This document shows positions 31,716 through 39,729 of a stretch of 64,000 bases of DNA, in pieces (the first letter of the stretch is position 1; every line of letters starts with the position of its first letter). This DNA is from a virus, in IMG/VR virus record IMGVR_UViG_3300034407_003411, positions 1-64,000 of that record; one strand, 5' to 3'. Under the pieces are notes generated by a model. It did no database searches. It was not told the DNA's origin and saw only the letters and a program-made list of their open reading frames with translations. Both the position numbers and the translations under genes were made by a program.

Positions 31716-32702
31716 TTAAAATATTGATGCGGCATCCCAATTTTGAACGCCTTTGCTATAATTAGTTACTCTATTTGCAAAGAAATCTGTATGTTGTTTT
31801 CCACCTGATAAGTTATCAAACCAACTCATTCTTTGTACTGCTTCTTGATCTATGCCATTAACTATTGCTCCATATCCTAGATCACTCATTTTTGTATTTA
31901 CTCTATGTTTAATAAAAGATATTAAATCATATTTAGGACAACCTGGTAAGTCTCCCATTTCATAAACAGTATCAATAAAATCTAATTCTAATTTTAAAGA
32001 TAATTTAGCTGCTTCTTCAATATCAGCTTTTAATTCTGGAGTATCAAATTCAGGATGTTCTTGTAATAAGGTTCTAAATAACCAACAACCAGCATCTGAG
32101 TGTAATGATTCATCTCTAATACTCCATTCTACTATTTGACCTACTCCTTTTAGTTTATTATCTAATTTAAATGATAATAAAACTGCAAATGATGAAAATA
32201 AATTAACACCCTCTGTAAATGCAGAAAATATAGCTAATGATTTAGCTCTTTCATGCCAATTAGGAGTACCATCATGTGAATCTCTAACTTCAGTTAATGC
32301 TTCAATTTTAGCCATTGTAGCTTCATCTTCTAAAAACTCACTAAAATCATCTAAACCTAATTCTTCATTTAATAAACTATATGCTTCAGCATGTATAGTT
32401 TCAAAGGCACCAAATGTAACAGCCATTTTAATTACTTCAGGTTTTCTAAACCATTTTGTTACTAATGATGACCAATAATCATTTACTACAGTTTCTGTTT
32501 GAGCAAATCCCTTTAAAATCGAACCAATAATAGTTTTTTCTGTATCAGTAAGATTTTGTTTCCAGTCATTAACATCACTCATCATTGGTACTTCTGTATG
32601 TAACCAATGTGCTTGTTGTTGTTTCATCCAATAATCATGTGCTTCTGGATATTCAAAGGGTTTATAAACGATACGTTCCTGCAATAATGATGTTTTTGCC
32701 AT
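31716..32702 (-). CDS. nrdB: Class I ribonucleotide reductase small subunit NrdB
   Basis: The 328-residue protein supplies the radical for NrdA. Metal ligands and radical site are visible: TETVVNDYW (first carboxylate, Glu in place of Asp), FETIHAEAYSLLNEE (Glu, His and the Tyr that would carry the radical), FTEGVNLFSSF and IRDESLHSD (Glu, Glu, His). The end has the usual tail for NrdA binding (QNWDAASIF). It is separated from nrdA by the lipoprotein gene. Confidence 0.95.
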   Translation of the reverse strand: MAKTSLLQERIVYKPFEYPEAHDYWMKQQQAHWLHTEVPMMSDVNDWKQNLTDTEKTIIGSILKGFAQTETVVNDYWSSLVTKWFRKPEVIKMAVTFGAFETIHAEAYSLLNEELGLDDFSEFLEDEATMAKIEALTEVRDSHDGTPNWHERAKSLAIFSAFTEGVNLFSSFAVLLSFKLDNKLKGVGQIVEWSIRDESLHSDAGCWLFRTLLQEHPEFDTPELKADIEEAAKLSLKLELDFIDTVYEMGDLPGCPKYDLISFIKHRVNTKMSDLGYGAIVNGIDQEAVQRMSWFDNLSGGKQHTDFFANRVTNYSKGVQNWDAASIF

Positions 32703-32722
32703 TTTTAAATTGTTTTATTAAG

Positions 32723-34108
32723 TTATTTTTTTAGTTCGAAAAAACCTGGGTCGTAAGCCTTTTTTAGTTTTGCTCTGTCAAATTTATCAACATCAGTATC
32801 AAACTTATTTGTCTTTGGTGATTGAGATAAATGTTCTTCTTCACTTAAGTCTGTATTATAATTATGTACTTCAAAATGTCCTGTAGAAGTATCTGCTTTA
32901 ACTGCAAATGTAAGACCATCTATACCATATCTATTTTTCATAATATGAAATCTACCTGTGTTGTTAACTTTGTCTTCTTTCTTCCTTGATAAAGACATCG
33001 CGAAATCAGAAATCATCAGCTTATCATAAGAACCAGCTGCTTTGTCTCCTTCGATTATCTCATCATTGGCACCTGCCCTATTTACTTGAGAGACTGACCA
33101 AATAGGTATGTCTAATTCTCTCGCAAGGCCTTTTGTGCTTGTATAAATATCATCAATTTCGTCCTTACGCTCTCTATTTTTGCGTTTTGATGAAAGTAAA
33201 TCAACATAATCAATTATTATTAAATCTGCCTTTACACCCATTCCTTCTACTTTTTTAAGGTGTGATTCAATTGTTGACATAGTCGCACGACCTGTGGGGT
33301 ATTCTTTAATTATTAACCTACCTGGCAATTGAGGAATGATTTCTTCTGCTTTTACTTTAAGTGCTTCAGTTTGGTTAACTGGTATGTTTGTGAAAAAAGC
33401 GTCATATCGTTTTCCAACATAAGCTTCACCTAATTCTAAAGTATAATGCAAAACATTATACCCTAACCTAATAGCATATCCTCCTAATGCAACTAAAGAC
33501 CAAGATTTACCACCTCCTGGGCTACCAAATATGAGGCCAAAATCTCCATTTCCCAATCCGCCTTGTAAAATATCATTAATTTTTGCCCATGGCGTTGGTA
33601 CAATTGTCCTTGAATTTTCTCTATATCTTTCTTCAATGTCTTTAATATATTCATGTCCTACATTTTTATCTTGTCCTGCTTTTAATGCCCCTTCAACTAA
33701 AAATCTAATTCCTTCAAAATCACCTGCTTTCAATAAATCAACTGAGGACATTAATGCTTTTTTTAATTGTTGATTTCTACAGAAATTAGTAAATTCTTCT
33801 TGTACATACTTTAAATCTTCATCTGATGCTACATAGGCTAGCTTTAGTTGCTCCTTAATTGATAATTGTAAAACATCATTATCAACTTTTTGTAATTCAA
33901 CTTTTAAAATTTCTAATGTAGGAGTAGTATGATATTTATCATAATATTTTAGGATCTGTTTAATAGCCCATTTATGTGCGCTATTTTCAAAAAACTCTTC
34001 ACTGATAATATCATGTATATTAACTAAAAAATCTTTATGTGTTAATAACGATGAAAGAGCTTTTATTTGAAAATCGTGTCCGTACTGATTTAGTGTTTGT
34101 AATGTCAA
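32723..34108 (-). CDS. 41: Replicative DNA helicase gp41
   Basis: A 461-residue DnaB/gp41-type hexameric helicase. The N-terminal domain (to about 150) is followed by the RecA-like motor with Walker A GSPGGGKSW near residue 195 and Walker B ADLIIIDYVDLL near 300; a SVSQVNRAG segment near 340 is the H3-like motif. No gp61 primase gene is seen in this window. It overlaps the RNase H gene by four bases. It works ahead of the gp43 fork. Confidence 0.93.
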   Translation of the reverse strand: MTLQTLNQYGHDFQIKALSSLLTHKDFLVNIHDIISEEFFENSAHKWAIKQILKYYDKYHTTPTLEILKVELQKVDNDVLQLSIKEQLKLAYVASDEDLKYVQEEFTNFCRNQQLKKALMSSVDLLKAGDFEGIRFLVEGALKAGQDKNVGHEYIKDIEERYRENSRTIVPTPWAKINDILQGGLGNGDFGLIFGSPGGGKSWSLVALGGYAIRLGYNVLHYTLELGEAYVGKRYDAFFTNIPVNQTEALKVKAEEIIPQLPGRLIIKEYPTGRATMSTIESHLKKVEGMGVKADLIIIDYVDLLSSKRKNRERKDEIDDIYTSTKGLARELDIPIWSVSQVNRAGANDEIIEGDKAAGSYDKLMISDFAMSLSRKKEDKVNNTGRFHIMKNRYGIDGLTFAVKADTSTGHFEVHNYNTDLSEEEHLSQSPKTNKFDTDVDKFDRAKLKKAYDPGFFELKK

Positions 34109-35145
34109 TTTTTATAACCTTTAAAATGTAAAAATATATCTTTTAACCATGTCTCTAAATTCCTAATCATCCCTCCTAATTTATCTTCGTTGTAAAACGA
34201 AACAAACATATCAGGATTAAATTCAGGTATGTCTTCTGCTATTAAATCATCTAAATAATCCTTTTCTCTATCATCAATCATTGGTTTACTTAGATCCATA
34301 ATTTTATAGTTAGTTTCTAATCTATTTTGATCTTGAACTATGCGTGAATATACAACGTGATCTTTAAATTTCCTAGCAGATATGTCAAAAATGTCATTTA
34401 GTGTAAGTGATTCGGTTTGTAATTCAGGAAACTTTTTAAATATTCCCTTTACACCTAACCCTTTAACACCTGGAATTTTGTCTGAACTATCACCTAATAA
34501 TGTTTTGTATAGAATAAAATTTTCAGATAGTACGCCAAATTTTTCTTTAACTACCTTAGGAGTATAATATTCTTTTTCCATCGGTCTATAAAGTATAATT
34601 TTATCAGTTACTAACTGTACAAAATCTTTGTCGCTTGAAACAATAAAACACGTTGAATTATGCTTTTCTACTAATTTTTCAGCTAATACCGCGATAATAT
34701 CATCTGCCTCGACTTTATCAATGACTGTTGTTTTAACAGGTAACATTTTTAGATATTGAATAATTCTAACTATTTGATCTACTTTTGAATCATGTTCTTC
34801 TTCTAAATTATCAAATGCATCCCAATTAGTAATTCGCCTAATATCTCTATCTTGTTTGTACTCGGAGTGCAAGTTTTTACGGCTAGCCGTTGAACCTGCA
34901 CCATCGAATACTACATAAACAGAAGTAGGGTTAGTTTGTCTGATCATTGCACCTAAAGAACGAAAGAATCCACCTAACCCTCCAATGTGAATCCCATCAG
35001 GATTTACCATATTCATCATAGCAAAGTTTCTAAAAAACAGATTTAAACCATCTATTAGTAATACTTTATCATGTCTATTTTGTACAGTTTCCTCCCCTTG
35101 CTCCTGGACTTCATCCAGCAACTTAAATAATTCTTTTTGCTTCAT
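34105..35145 (-). CDS. rnh: RNase H / 5'-3' exonuclease (FEN family)
   Basis: The 346-residue protein removes RNA primers and flaps. The nuclease core has the aspartates of the FEN family: LLIDGLNLFFRNF (about 29-41), VYVVFDGAGSTASRK, VEADDIIAVLA, and SSDKDFVQLV, with a helix-hairpin-helix like KIPGVKGLGVKGIFKKFP. T4 RNase H is 305 residues; this one has an added 25-residue N-terminal helix. It lies between gp41 and UvsX. Confidence 0.92.
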   Translation of the reverse strand: MKQKELFKLLDEVQEQGEETVQNRHDKVLLIDGLNLFFRNFAMMNMVNPDGIHIGGLGGFFRSLGAMIRQTNPTSVYVVFDGAGSTASRKNLHSEYKQDRDIRRITNWDAFDNLEEEHDSKVDQIVRIIQYLKMLPVKTTVIDKVEADDIIAVLAEKLVEKHNSTCFIVSSDKDFVQLVTDKIILYRPMEKEYYTPKVVKEKFGVLSENFILYKTLLGDSSDKIPGVKGLGVKGIFKKFPELQTESLTLNDIFDISARKFKDHVVYSRIVQDQNRLETNYKIMDLSKPMIDDREKDYLDDLIAEDIPEFNPDMFVSFYNEDKLGGMIRNLETWLKDIFLHFKGYKN

Positions 35146-35148
35146 AAT

Positions 35149-36219
35149 TTATTCTGGTTCTTTTTCGAAATGTGAAATGTTTTCAACAAAATTTTCTTCA
35201 ATGATATCAAAATCACCACCACCAAGCACTTTAGCCCATTCAGCTGTATTATCTGACTTGTATTGTTTTAGTTCTTTATCGTTATCATTAATAAAACCAT
35301 GTGGAGTCATAACAATTTTTCCCCTCGTAGTAACACCATTAATGTGATTTTTATCAATTTGGATGTTTACTCTTTTAGCAAATTCTACTTGCTTACCATC
35401 TTTAATTGCTTTAATTTTAGATGTTCCAGCGTTTGAAATATTACCAAATGTAACTACAAATGTAGAATCAAACCACATAGCAAATCCACCTTTATTCATT
35501 AATTTAGGTTGCCCCATAGGTGATTCAGCTTTTGCTGTCCATACTTTATTAATACAAACTAATGTATTAGTAAATACAGAAGATTCTTTTCGAGATAATG
35601 TAATTCTTTGGTTTACACTATTTCCAAATTGAGTTGACATTGCACCAGCATTCCATTCATTATTATTTTTGTTTGACTTAATTGACATTTCACAAGGTAC
35701 TGATCCAATACTATCCCATAGGAATAATAAATCATAAGGTAAATTACCTTTCTTTTGTTCGTCAATTAAATCTAAAATAAATGCTGCTACATCTTCAATT
35801 GAATGAAGAGTTTCTCTATCAACATAAAGGAAATTTCCATCATAATTAATAACCTCACCATGTTCATCTTTTTCAATATTGAGTTCTAATCCCATTTGCA
35901 TGGCATGTTCCCAATTCCATTTCATCTCAGTAATAATGAATACAGGTAGTATTTTACGTTTTTGCGCTGATACTGCTGCTTCAATTAATGCTGTTGTCTT
36001 GCCTGTATCGGAGTGTCCTCTTAGTAACACAATATGTCCCATTGGAATTCCAGGAATAGAAGTAACGTCTTGGAATGCTTTTGATAAAGGTAACCATTCT
36101 TGGTCCTTAAACTTTACATTCTTATCTAGTCCTTTTTTATTCTTAAAACTTGATAAATCAAATTTAGATTGGATTTCTTTAGAGACTGCCGCCGATAATG
36201 ATTTTTTCTGTTTGGCCAT
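35149..36219 (-). CDS. uvsX: UvsX recombinase (RecA-like)
   Basis: The 356-residue protein is a RecA-family strand-exchange ATPase. Walker A is GHSDTGKTTA near residue 69 and the Walker B region is LLFLWDSIGSVP near 165, followed by an NQRITLSRKES segment. It serves recombination-dependent replication and repair, together with gp32. It is two bases from gp32 and coupled with it. Confidence 0.93.
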   Translation of the reverse strand: MAKQKKSLSAAVSKEIQSKFDLSSFKNKKGLDKNVKFKDQEWLPLSKAFQDVTSIPGIPMGHIVLLRGHSDTGKTTALIEAAVSAQKRKILPVFIITEMKWNWEHAMQMGLELNIEKDEHGEVINYDGNFLYVDRETLHSIEDVAAFILDLIDEQKKGNLPYDLLFLWDSIGSVPCEMSIKSNKNNNEWNAGAMSTQFGNSVNQRITLSRKESSVFTNTLVCINKVWTAKAESPMGQPKLMNKGGFAMWFDSTFVVTFGNISNAGTSKIKAIKDGKQVEFAKRVNIQIDKNHINGVTTRGKIVMTPHGFINDNDKELKQYKSDNTAEWAKVLGGGDFDIIEENFVENISHFEKEPE

Positions 36220-36221
36220 AT

Positions 36222-37055
36222 TTAGAAGGGTAGATCATCTTTTTGATTATCTCCATCAAATAATGAATCAAACTCATCAGTTTTCTTTTGTTTAGCTTTT
36301 GTAGTGTCTAAAGCAAAATTACTAGATGGTTTATCATCAAAATCACTTGCTGGTTCAGATATAATATCTCCCTCACTTTCACCACCTTCAGGTTCTAACC
36401 ATTTTTCTAAAGCGGATTTCATTTCATCAAATGTAAATTGTTTGAATTCCTTTTTAGGATCTGGTTGGTCTTTTAACCATTTTTCTACTAATGTAGCATC
36501 ATCACTAAGCGCAGTTTGTTTAAGTCTAACTCTAACTGAGGACTTGTTGTATTGAGTACCTGTAGCTTCTGGTCCTACTGTTTCTATAGTAAGGTCTCTA
36601 CCATTTACTACATCAGTATAATCACCAATCTCATCATCCACTGCTAATGAAAGTAATTCTTCATATATCAGTTTCCCGAATTGCCATAGTCGAACTCCTT
36701 TGTCCTCCTCTCCTCTAACGATAACTGGAGCGAAAATCCTAGTTTTGGCATCTAACTTTTTAGCAAGTAGATAATTTTCTTTGCTATATTCTTCTCTTAA
36801 TTTTTTCGCGAATAAAGCAATTGGGTCTTTCTCTCCCCACGTTTCAGGTGAAAGCATAACCTTATTAGTAATACCATAATAGAATTTTAATTCCGTGAAT
36901 GGGTTGTTAGAATTAACGGCACTAGGCACAATTCTAATCTGTTGTTTACCTACTGTAGGTCTCCAAAATGTAAGAGAATAATCTCGTTTGGCACCACTGG
37001 CAGGTGTTTTTTGTTGGAGCGTATCCAACTTCTGTTTAAGCATTGATAAATCCAT
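36222..37055 (-). CDS. 32: Single-stranded DNA-binding protein gp32, zinc-free
   Basis: The 277-residue protein has the gp32 order: a basic N-terminal domain that begins MDLSMLKQKLDTLQ, an OB-fold core (FWRPTVGKQQIRIVPSAVNS and KLIYEELLSLAVDD), and an acidic tail ending DDLPF that binds replication partners. T4 gp32 holds zinc with one His and three Cys; this protein has no Cys and no His at all, so the zinc subdomain is lost or replaced, as also occurs in cyanophages. It starts 31 bases after the promoter at 37086-37114. Confidence 0.9.
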   Translation of the reverse strand: MDLSMLKQKLDTLQQKTPASGAKRDYSLTFWRPTVGKQQIRIVPSAVNSNNPFTELKFYYGITNKVMLSPETWGEKDPIALFAKKLREEYSKENYLLAKKLDAKTRIFAPVIVRGEEDKGVRLWQFGKLIYEELLSLAVDDEIGDYTDVVNGRDLTIETVGPEATGTQYNKSSVRVRLKQTALSDDATLVEKWLKDQPDPKKEFKQFTFDEMKSALEKWLEPEGGESEGDIISEPASDFDDKPSSNFALDTTKAKQKKTDEFDSLFDGDNQKDDLPF

Positions 37056-37085
37056 AATTTTTATAACTTTTTTTAATGTAACTGT

Positions 37086-37114
37086 AATATACGAAGCAAA
37101 GATTGGGCCTCCAA
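37086..37114 (-). promoter_or_regulatory. Host-like promoter before gp32/uvsX
   Basis: Minus strand TTTGG (TTG at 37114-37112), 20 bases ending in TTCG, then TATATT (37091-37086), in the 60-base gap before gp32. Leader about 30 bases. One of the best matches. Confidence 0.6.
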
Positions 37115-37115
37115 A

Positions 37116-37583
37116 CTATACTTCAATTATTTTGTAAATTTTTGTATTTAATTGATTTAATTCATTGTGTTGTGTCAATAAAATACAATTTTTATACTGT
37201 TGCCAATTTACTTGATACTTAGTATCAACAACACCACCATTAAGCTTTTTAATTAATTCATTTAAAGCATTAATTGTGTATAAGGTATTAGATTCCTTTT
37301 TTCTATGGACTAAGATAGTATTATCTGGAATGGTATGAACATTGCCTTGGTCGACATTATAAGTGATAACAAATTCATCTTTACCTACAATTTCTAAGAC
37401 AAAAAGTTTGTTGTAAATGATTGTATATTTTGATTGAATTTCTTCAAGCAAATTATCTAAGTTATCTATATCAGTAAAGGTGCAAAACAGCTTATTATTC
37501 AAATCGCCAATGTTATTTAATGATGTTATTACATCATAGTTCACATTATACGTATTCACAGGTCTATCTAAAGTCGTAATCAT
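37116..37583 (-). CDS. Conserved marine-phage protein next to the family A polymerase
   Basis: The 155-residue protein begins MITTLDRPVNTYNVNYDVIT and contains IPDNTILVHRKKESNTLYTI near residue 85, a segment I recall from uncharacterised marine phage proteins. It is alpha/beta and low in Cys. Its start overlaps the end of the polymerase-like gene by 20 bases, and a possible promoter lies inside that gene. Because of this coupling it may work with the polymerase-like protein; no function is known to me. Confidence 0.7.
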   Translation of the reverse strand: MITTLDRPVNTYNVNYDVITSLNNIGDLNNKLFCTFTDIDNLDNLLEEIQSKYTIIYNKLFVLEIVGKDEFVITYNVDQGNVHTIPDNTILVHRKKESNTLYTINALNELIKKLNGGVVDTKYQVNWQQYKNCILLTQHNELNQLNTKIYKIIEV

Positions 37584-38832
37584 TTCCTTGTTTGGTTTTT
37601 ATGTTAAATTTGTATTTCTTAAATACCTTTTTTATGTCATCTAAAACGTGCGTTTCTTCTTTATCCCAATCAAATAAAAACGAATCATATGTATATAACA
37701 CTAGTTTTGTTTTTTTACCTCTTAATACTCGTAATATATCCCACAGTATACGAACGTTCATTGACGTTTCCAAGTTTTGTAACAAATAATTAAATAACTT
37801 TTGCGGATTCATATTCTCTAGCCTATCTTTTTCATACACATATCCAGAAATTGGACATTTTATTTTACCCTCGCTTTGAAACTTACTCCAAAGCTCTTTT
37901 ACGTATATATCAATTTTACTAAAAAATTCCAGATGTTTATACTGTTTGAATACTCCTCCGTATAGTTGCTTGAACGTTAACTCTTTTGATTCTTTATAGC
38001 TTACTCCGTAAAGTTGTTGTAAATGAGAGTGAATATCCACAGTGGGAAAACTATAATCGACGAGATGACAAGACAAGCTAGGATGGTAAGCGCTAATGTC
38101 AATTTCGTAAAGACAATCATTAGATGGTATAAAAGATTTTCTACATCCGTTTTCTTTATTAAGTGCTGCATAGTTTACTCCTTTGAATTTATTACTTGGT
38201 CTAGTTGTTGTTGTTTTTAAGTTGAACTGAGTGTAGACTCTTCCATTATCAACGGAATGGAAATGTCCTTCGAATGTCGGTATGTGTATTTGTATTCCAC
38301 TTCTCTCGATAGCGTTGAATACCACGGATACTCTATGGTTAAAGAACTCATCATAATCGGTTTTGTTTTTATTTATATTAATTTTTAAATCATTGTAAAT
38401 TTGCTCACACATCTCATAGTGTTTAACAACTGGAATAAAAGTGTTTATGTCTTTTTCATCCTTATGTTGATAATACATTACCTCATGTGCTTTGGTTAAT
38501 GGTCGTATATACGTAGTAGGGGGCACATTTATGTCATAAAGAGCTTTGCTTGGAAAATAATGTAACATCTCCTTTTTATCGCGACAATACAATATATCAA
38601 ACTTATTTATTAATTCGTCTACACGCGTATTTAACGCATTCAATGTTTCACTATGTGAAACGCATAACATATAGCCTTTACTTGCATTAATCGGTCTAAT
38701 ATACACTAAACTTACGAGATTTTCTACAGGGTGAACATTGTAACTATAAGGAATAACCTCAATGAATGCTTGTTTGTAACCACTATTTAATAAAACCTCT
38801 AATTGCTTATCTTCTTCTACTAGCCAATACAT
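37564..38832 (-). CDS. Family A DNA polymerase-like protein without exonuclease
   Basis: The 422-residue protein shows the motifs of polymerase I in the right order: TTTTRPSN (207-214, like TxTGRLSS), motif A YEIDISAYHPS with D245, motif B KELTFKQLYGG (283-293, K283, F287, Y291), and motif C LYTYDSFLF with D383. In motif A the usual steric-gate Glu (DxSxxE) is His250, and motif C has YDS instead of HDE. The N-terminal 150 residues do not show exonuclease motifs. Role (repair, priming, translesion) is open. The phage also has a family B replicase. Confidence 0.8.
   Translation of the reverse strand: MYWLVEEDKQLEVLLNSGYKQAFIEVIPYSYNVHPVENLVSLVYIRPINASKGYMLCVSHSETLNALNTRVDELINKFDILYCRDKKEMLHYFPSKALYDINVPPTTYIRPLTKAHEVMYYQHKDEKDINTFIPVVKHYEMCEQIYNDLKININKNKTDYDEFFNHRVSVVFNAIERSGIQIHIPTFEGHFHSVDNGRVYTQFNLKTTTTRPSNKFKGVNYAALNKENGCRKSFIPSNDCLYEIDISAYHPSLSCHLVDYSFPTVDIHSHLQQLYGVSYKESKELTFKQLYGGVFKQYKHLEFFSKIDIYVKELWSKFQSEGKIKCPISGYVYEKDRLENMNPQKLFNYLLQNLETSMNVRILWDILRVLRGKKTKLVLYTYDSFLFDWDKEETHVLDDIKKVFKKYKFNIKTKQGNDYDFR
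37745..37773 (-). promoter_or_regulatory. Possible internal promoter
   Basis: Minus strand TTGG (TTG at 37773-37771), 20 bases ending in TTCG, then TATACT (37750-37745), inside the polymerase-like gene and about 160 bases before the gene at 37583. One base differs from TATATT. Confidence 0.35.
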
Positions 38833-38853
38833 TTATAACCTATTTAGACCGTA

Positions 38854-38882
38854 AATATACGACCTAAATTAGTAACCTCCAC
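38854..38882 (-). promoter_or_regulatory. Host-like promoter before the family A polymerase gene
   Basis: Minus strand GTGG (GTG at 38882-38880), 20 bases ending in GTCG, then TATATT (38859-38854), 21 bases before the ATG. It separates the virion block (ends 38869) from the replication block. Confidence 0.5.
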
Positions 38883-39723
38883 CCCTTCTTGGAGAAATAT
38901 TTGGTCTTCTTGAAGAGCCTACGTTTTCATCTTCTAATAAATCTAAATAGTCGTGGAATTTATCTATATGATTTTTTCCTACCATTGGCCCTTTTGTTGG
39001 ATGTACATGATAAAAGCCTCTATATACTTTTCTTGTTCTTCTATTTATAAATTCATCCCCCTCAGTAAATAATCCTTCACCTTCATCAAATTTATAATAT
39101 TTAGCAAATTGTGTTTTGAATGAAGCATAAAAACCATATAGTCGATTTTCTTTTTCTATCAAGCTAACCATATTTCTATTTACTTTATATACATCAACAA
39201 ATTTCCCTGTTAATTCCCAATTAATTCTAATAGGAGTATATAACTGCCATTGAACATTAGATTCTTTATTTGAATAATTATTAAATGTTTGACTGTTTAC
39301 TTCTATATATTTTAATTCATTATTCTTCTTTAAAAAGAACCTTTGAAATTCACCAACTTCATATTGTTTTTCTGTAGGGAAAGTTATACTTGGGGTTGGT
39401 GCAAGGGGTGCATCATAAACAAAATCATTTCCTTTTGCTATTTGATATGAAAAATTGAATTCATTATAAGACTCAGGGTACACTGATGCAGATGGGTTTG
39501 ATTTAACCTGTTGTGTTGATTTATATTGTCCTTCTTGGGGATTTTCACCAAATGTACTATTAATTGTTAAAAGTTGTGATGATGGATCACTTGGTGTTTT
39601 ACCACTATAGTAATTACCTGCAGATGTTTTAAAGTAATCTCCTTGGTAGGGTTGTCCATCTAATGAAAATTCCTCTCCATTAGTGTATAAATTAGTTACT
39701 ATTTGTGATTTAGGTAAATACAT
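38869..39723 (-). CDS. Virion protein, tail or baseplate candidate
   Basis: The 284-residue protein has a Pro/Ser-rich N-terminal half (about 40-110) and a C-terminal part with HPTKGPMVGKNHIDKFHDYL, ending in RPNISPRRGGGY. Segments of this kind occur in phage structural proteins. It is the last gene of the virion block before the promoter at 38854, so a late structural protein is likely. Exact role unknown. Confidence 0.6.
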   Translation of the reverse strand: MYLPKSQIVTNLYTNGEEFSLDGQPYQGDYFKTSAGNYYSGKTPSDPSSQLLTINSTFGENPQEGQYKSTQQVKSNPSASVYPESYNEFNFSYQIAKGNDFVYDAPLAPTPSITFPTEKQYEVGEFQRFFLKKNNELKYIEVNSQTFNNYSNKESNVQWQLYTPIRINWELTGKFVDVYKVNRNMVSLIEKENRLYGFYASFKTQFAKYYKFDEGEGLFTEGDEFINRRTRKVYRGFYHVHPTKGPMVGKNHIDKFHDYLDLLEDENVGSSRRPNISPRRGGGY

Positions 39724-39729
39724 ATTATC

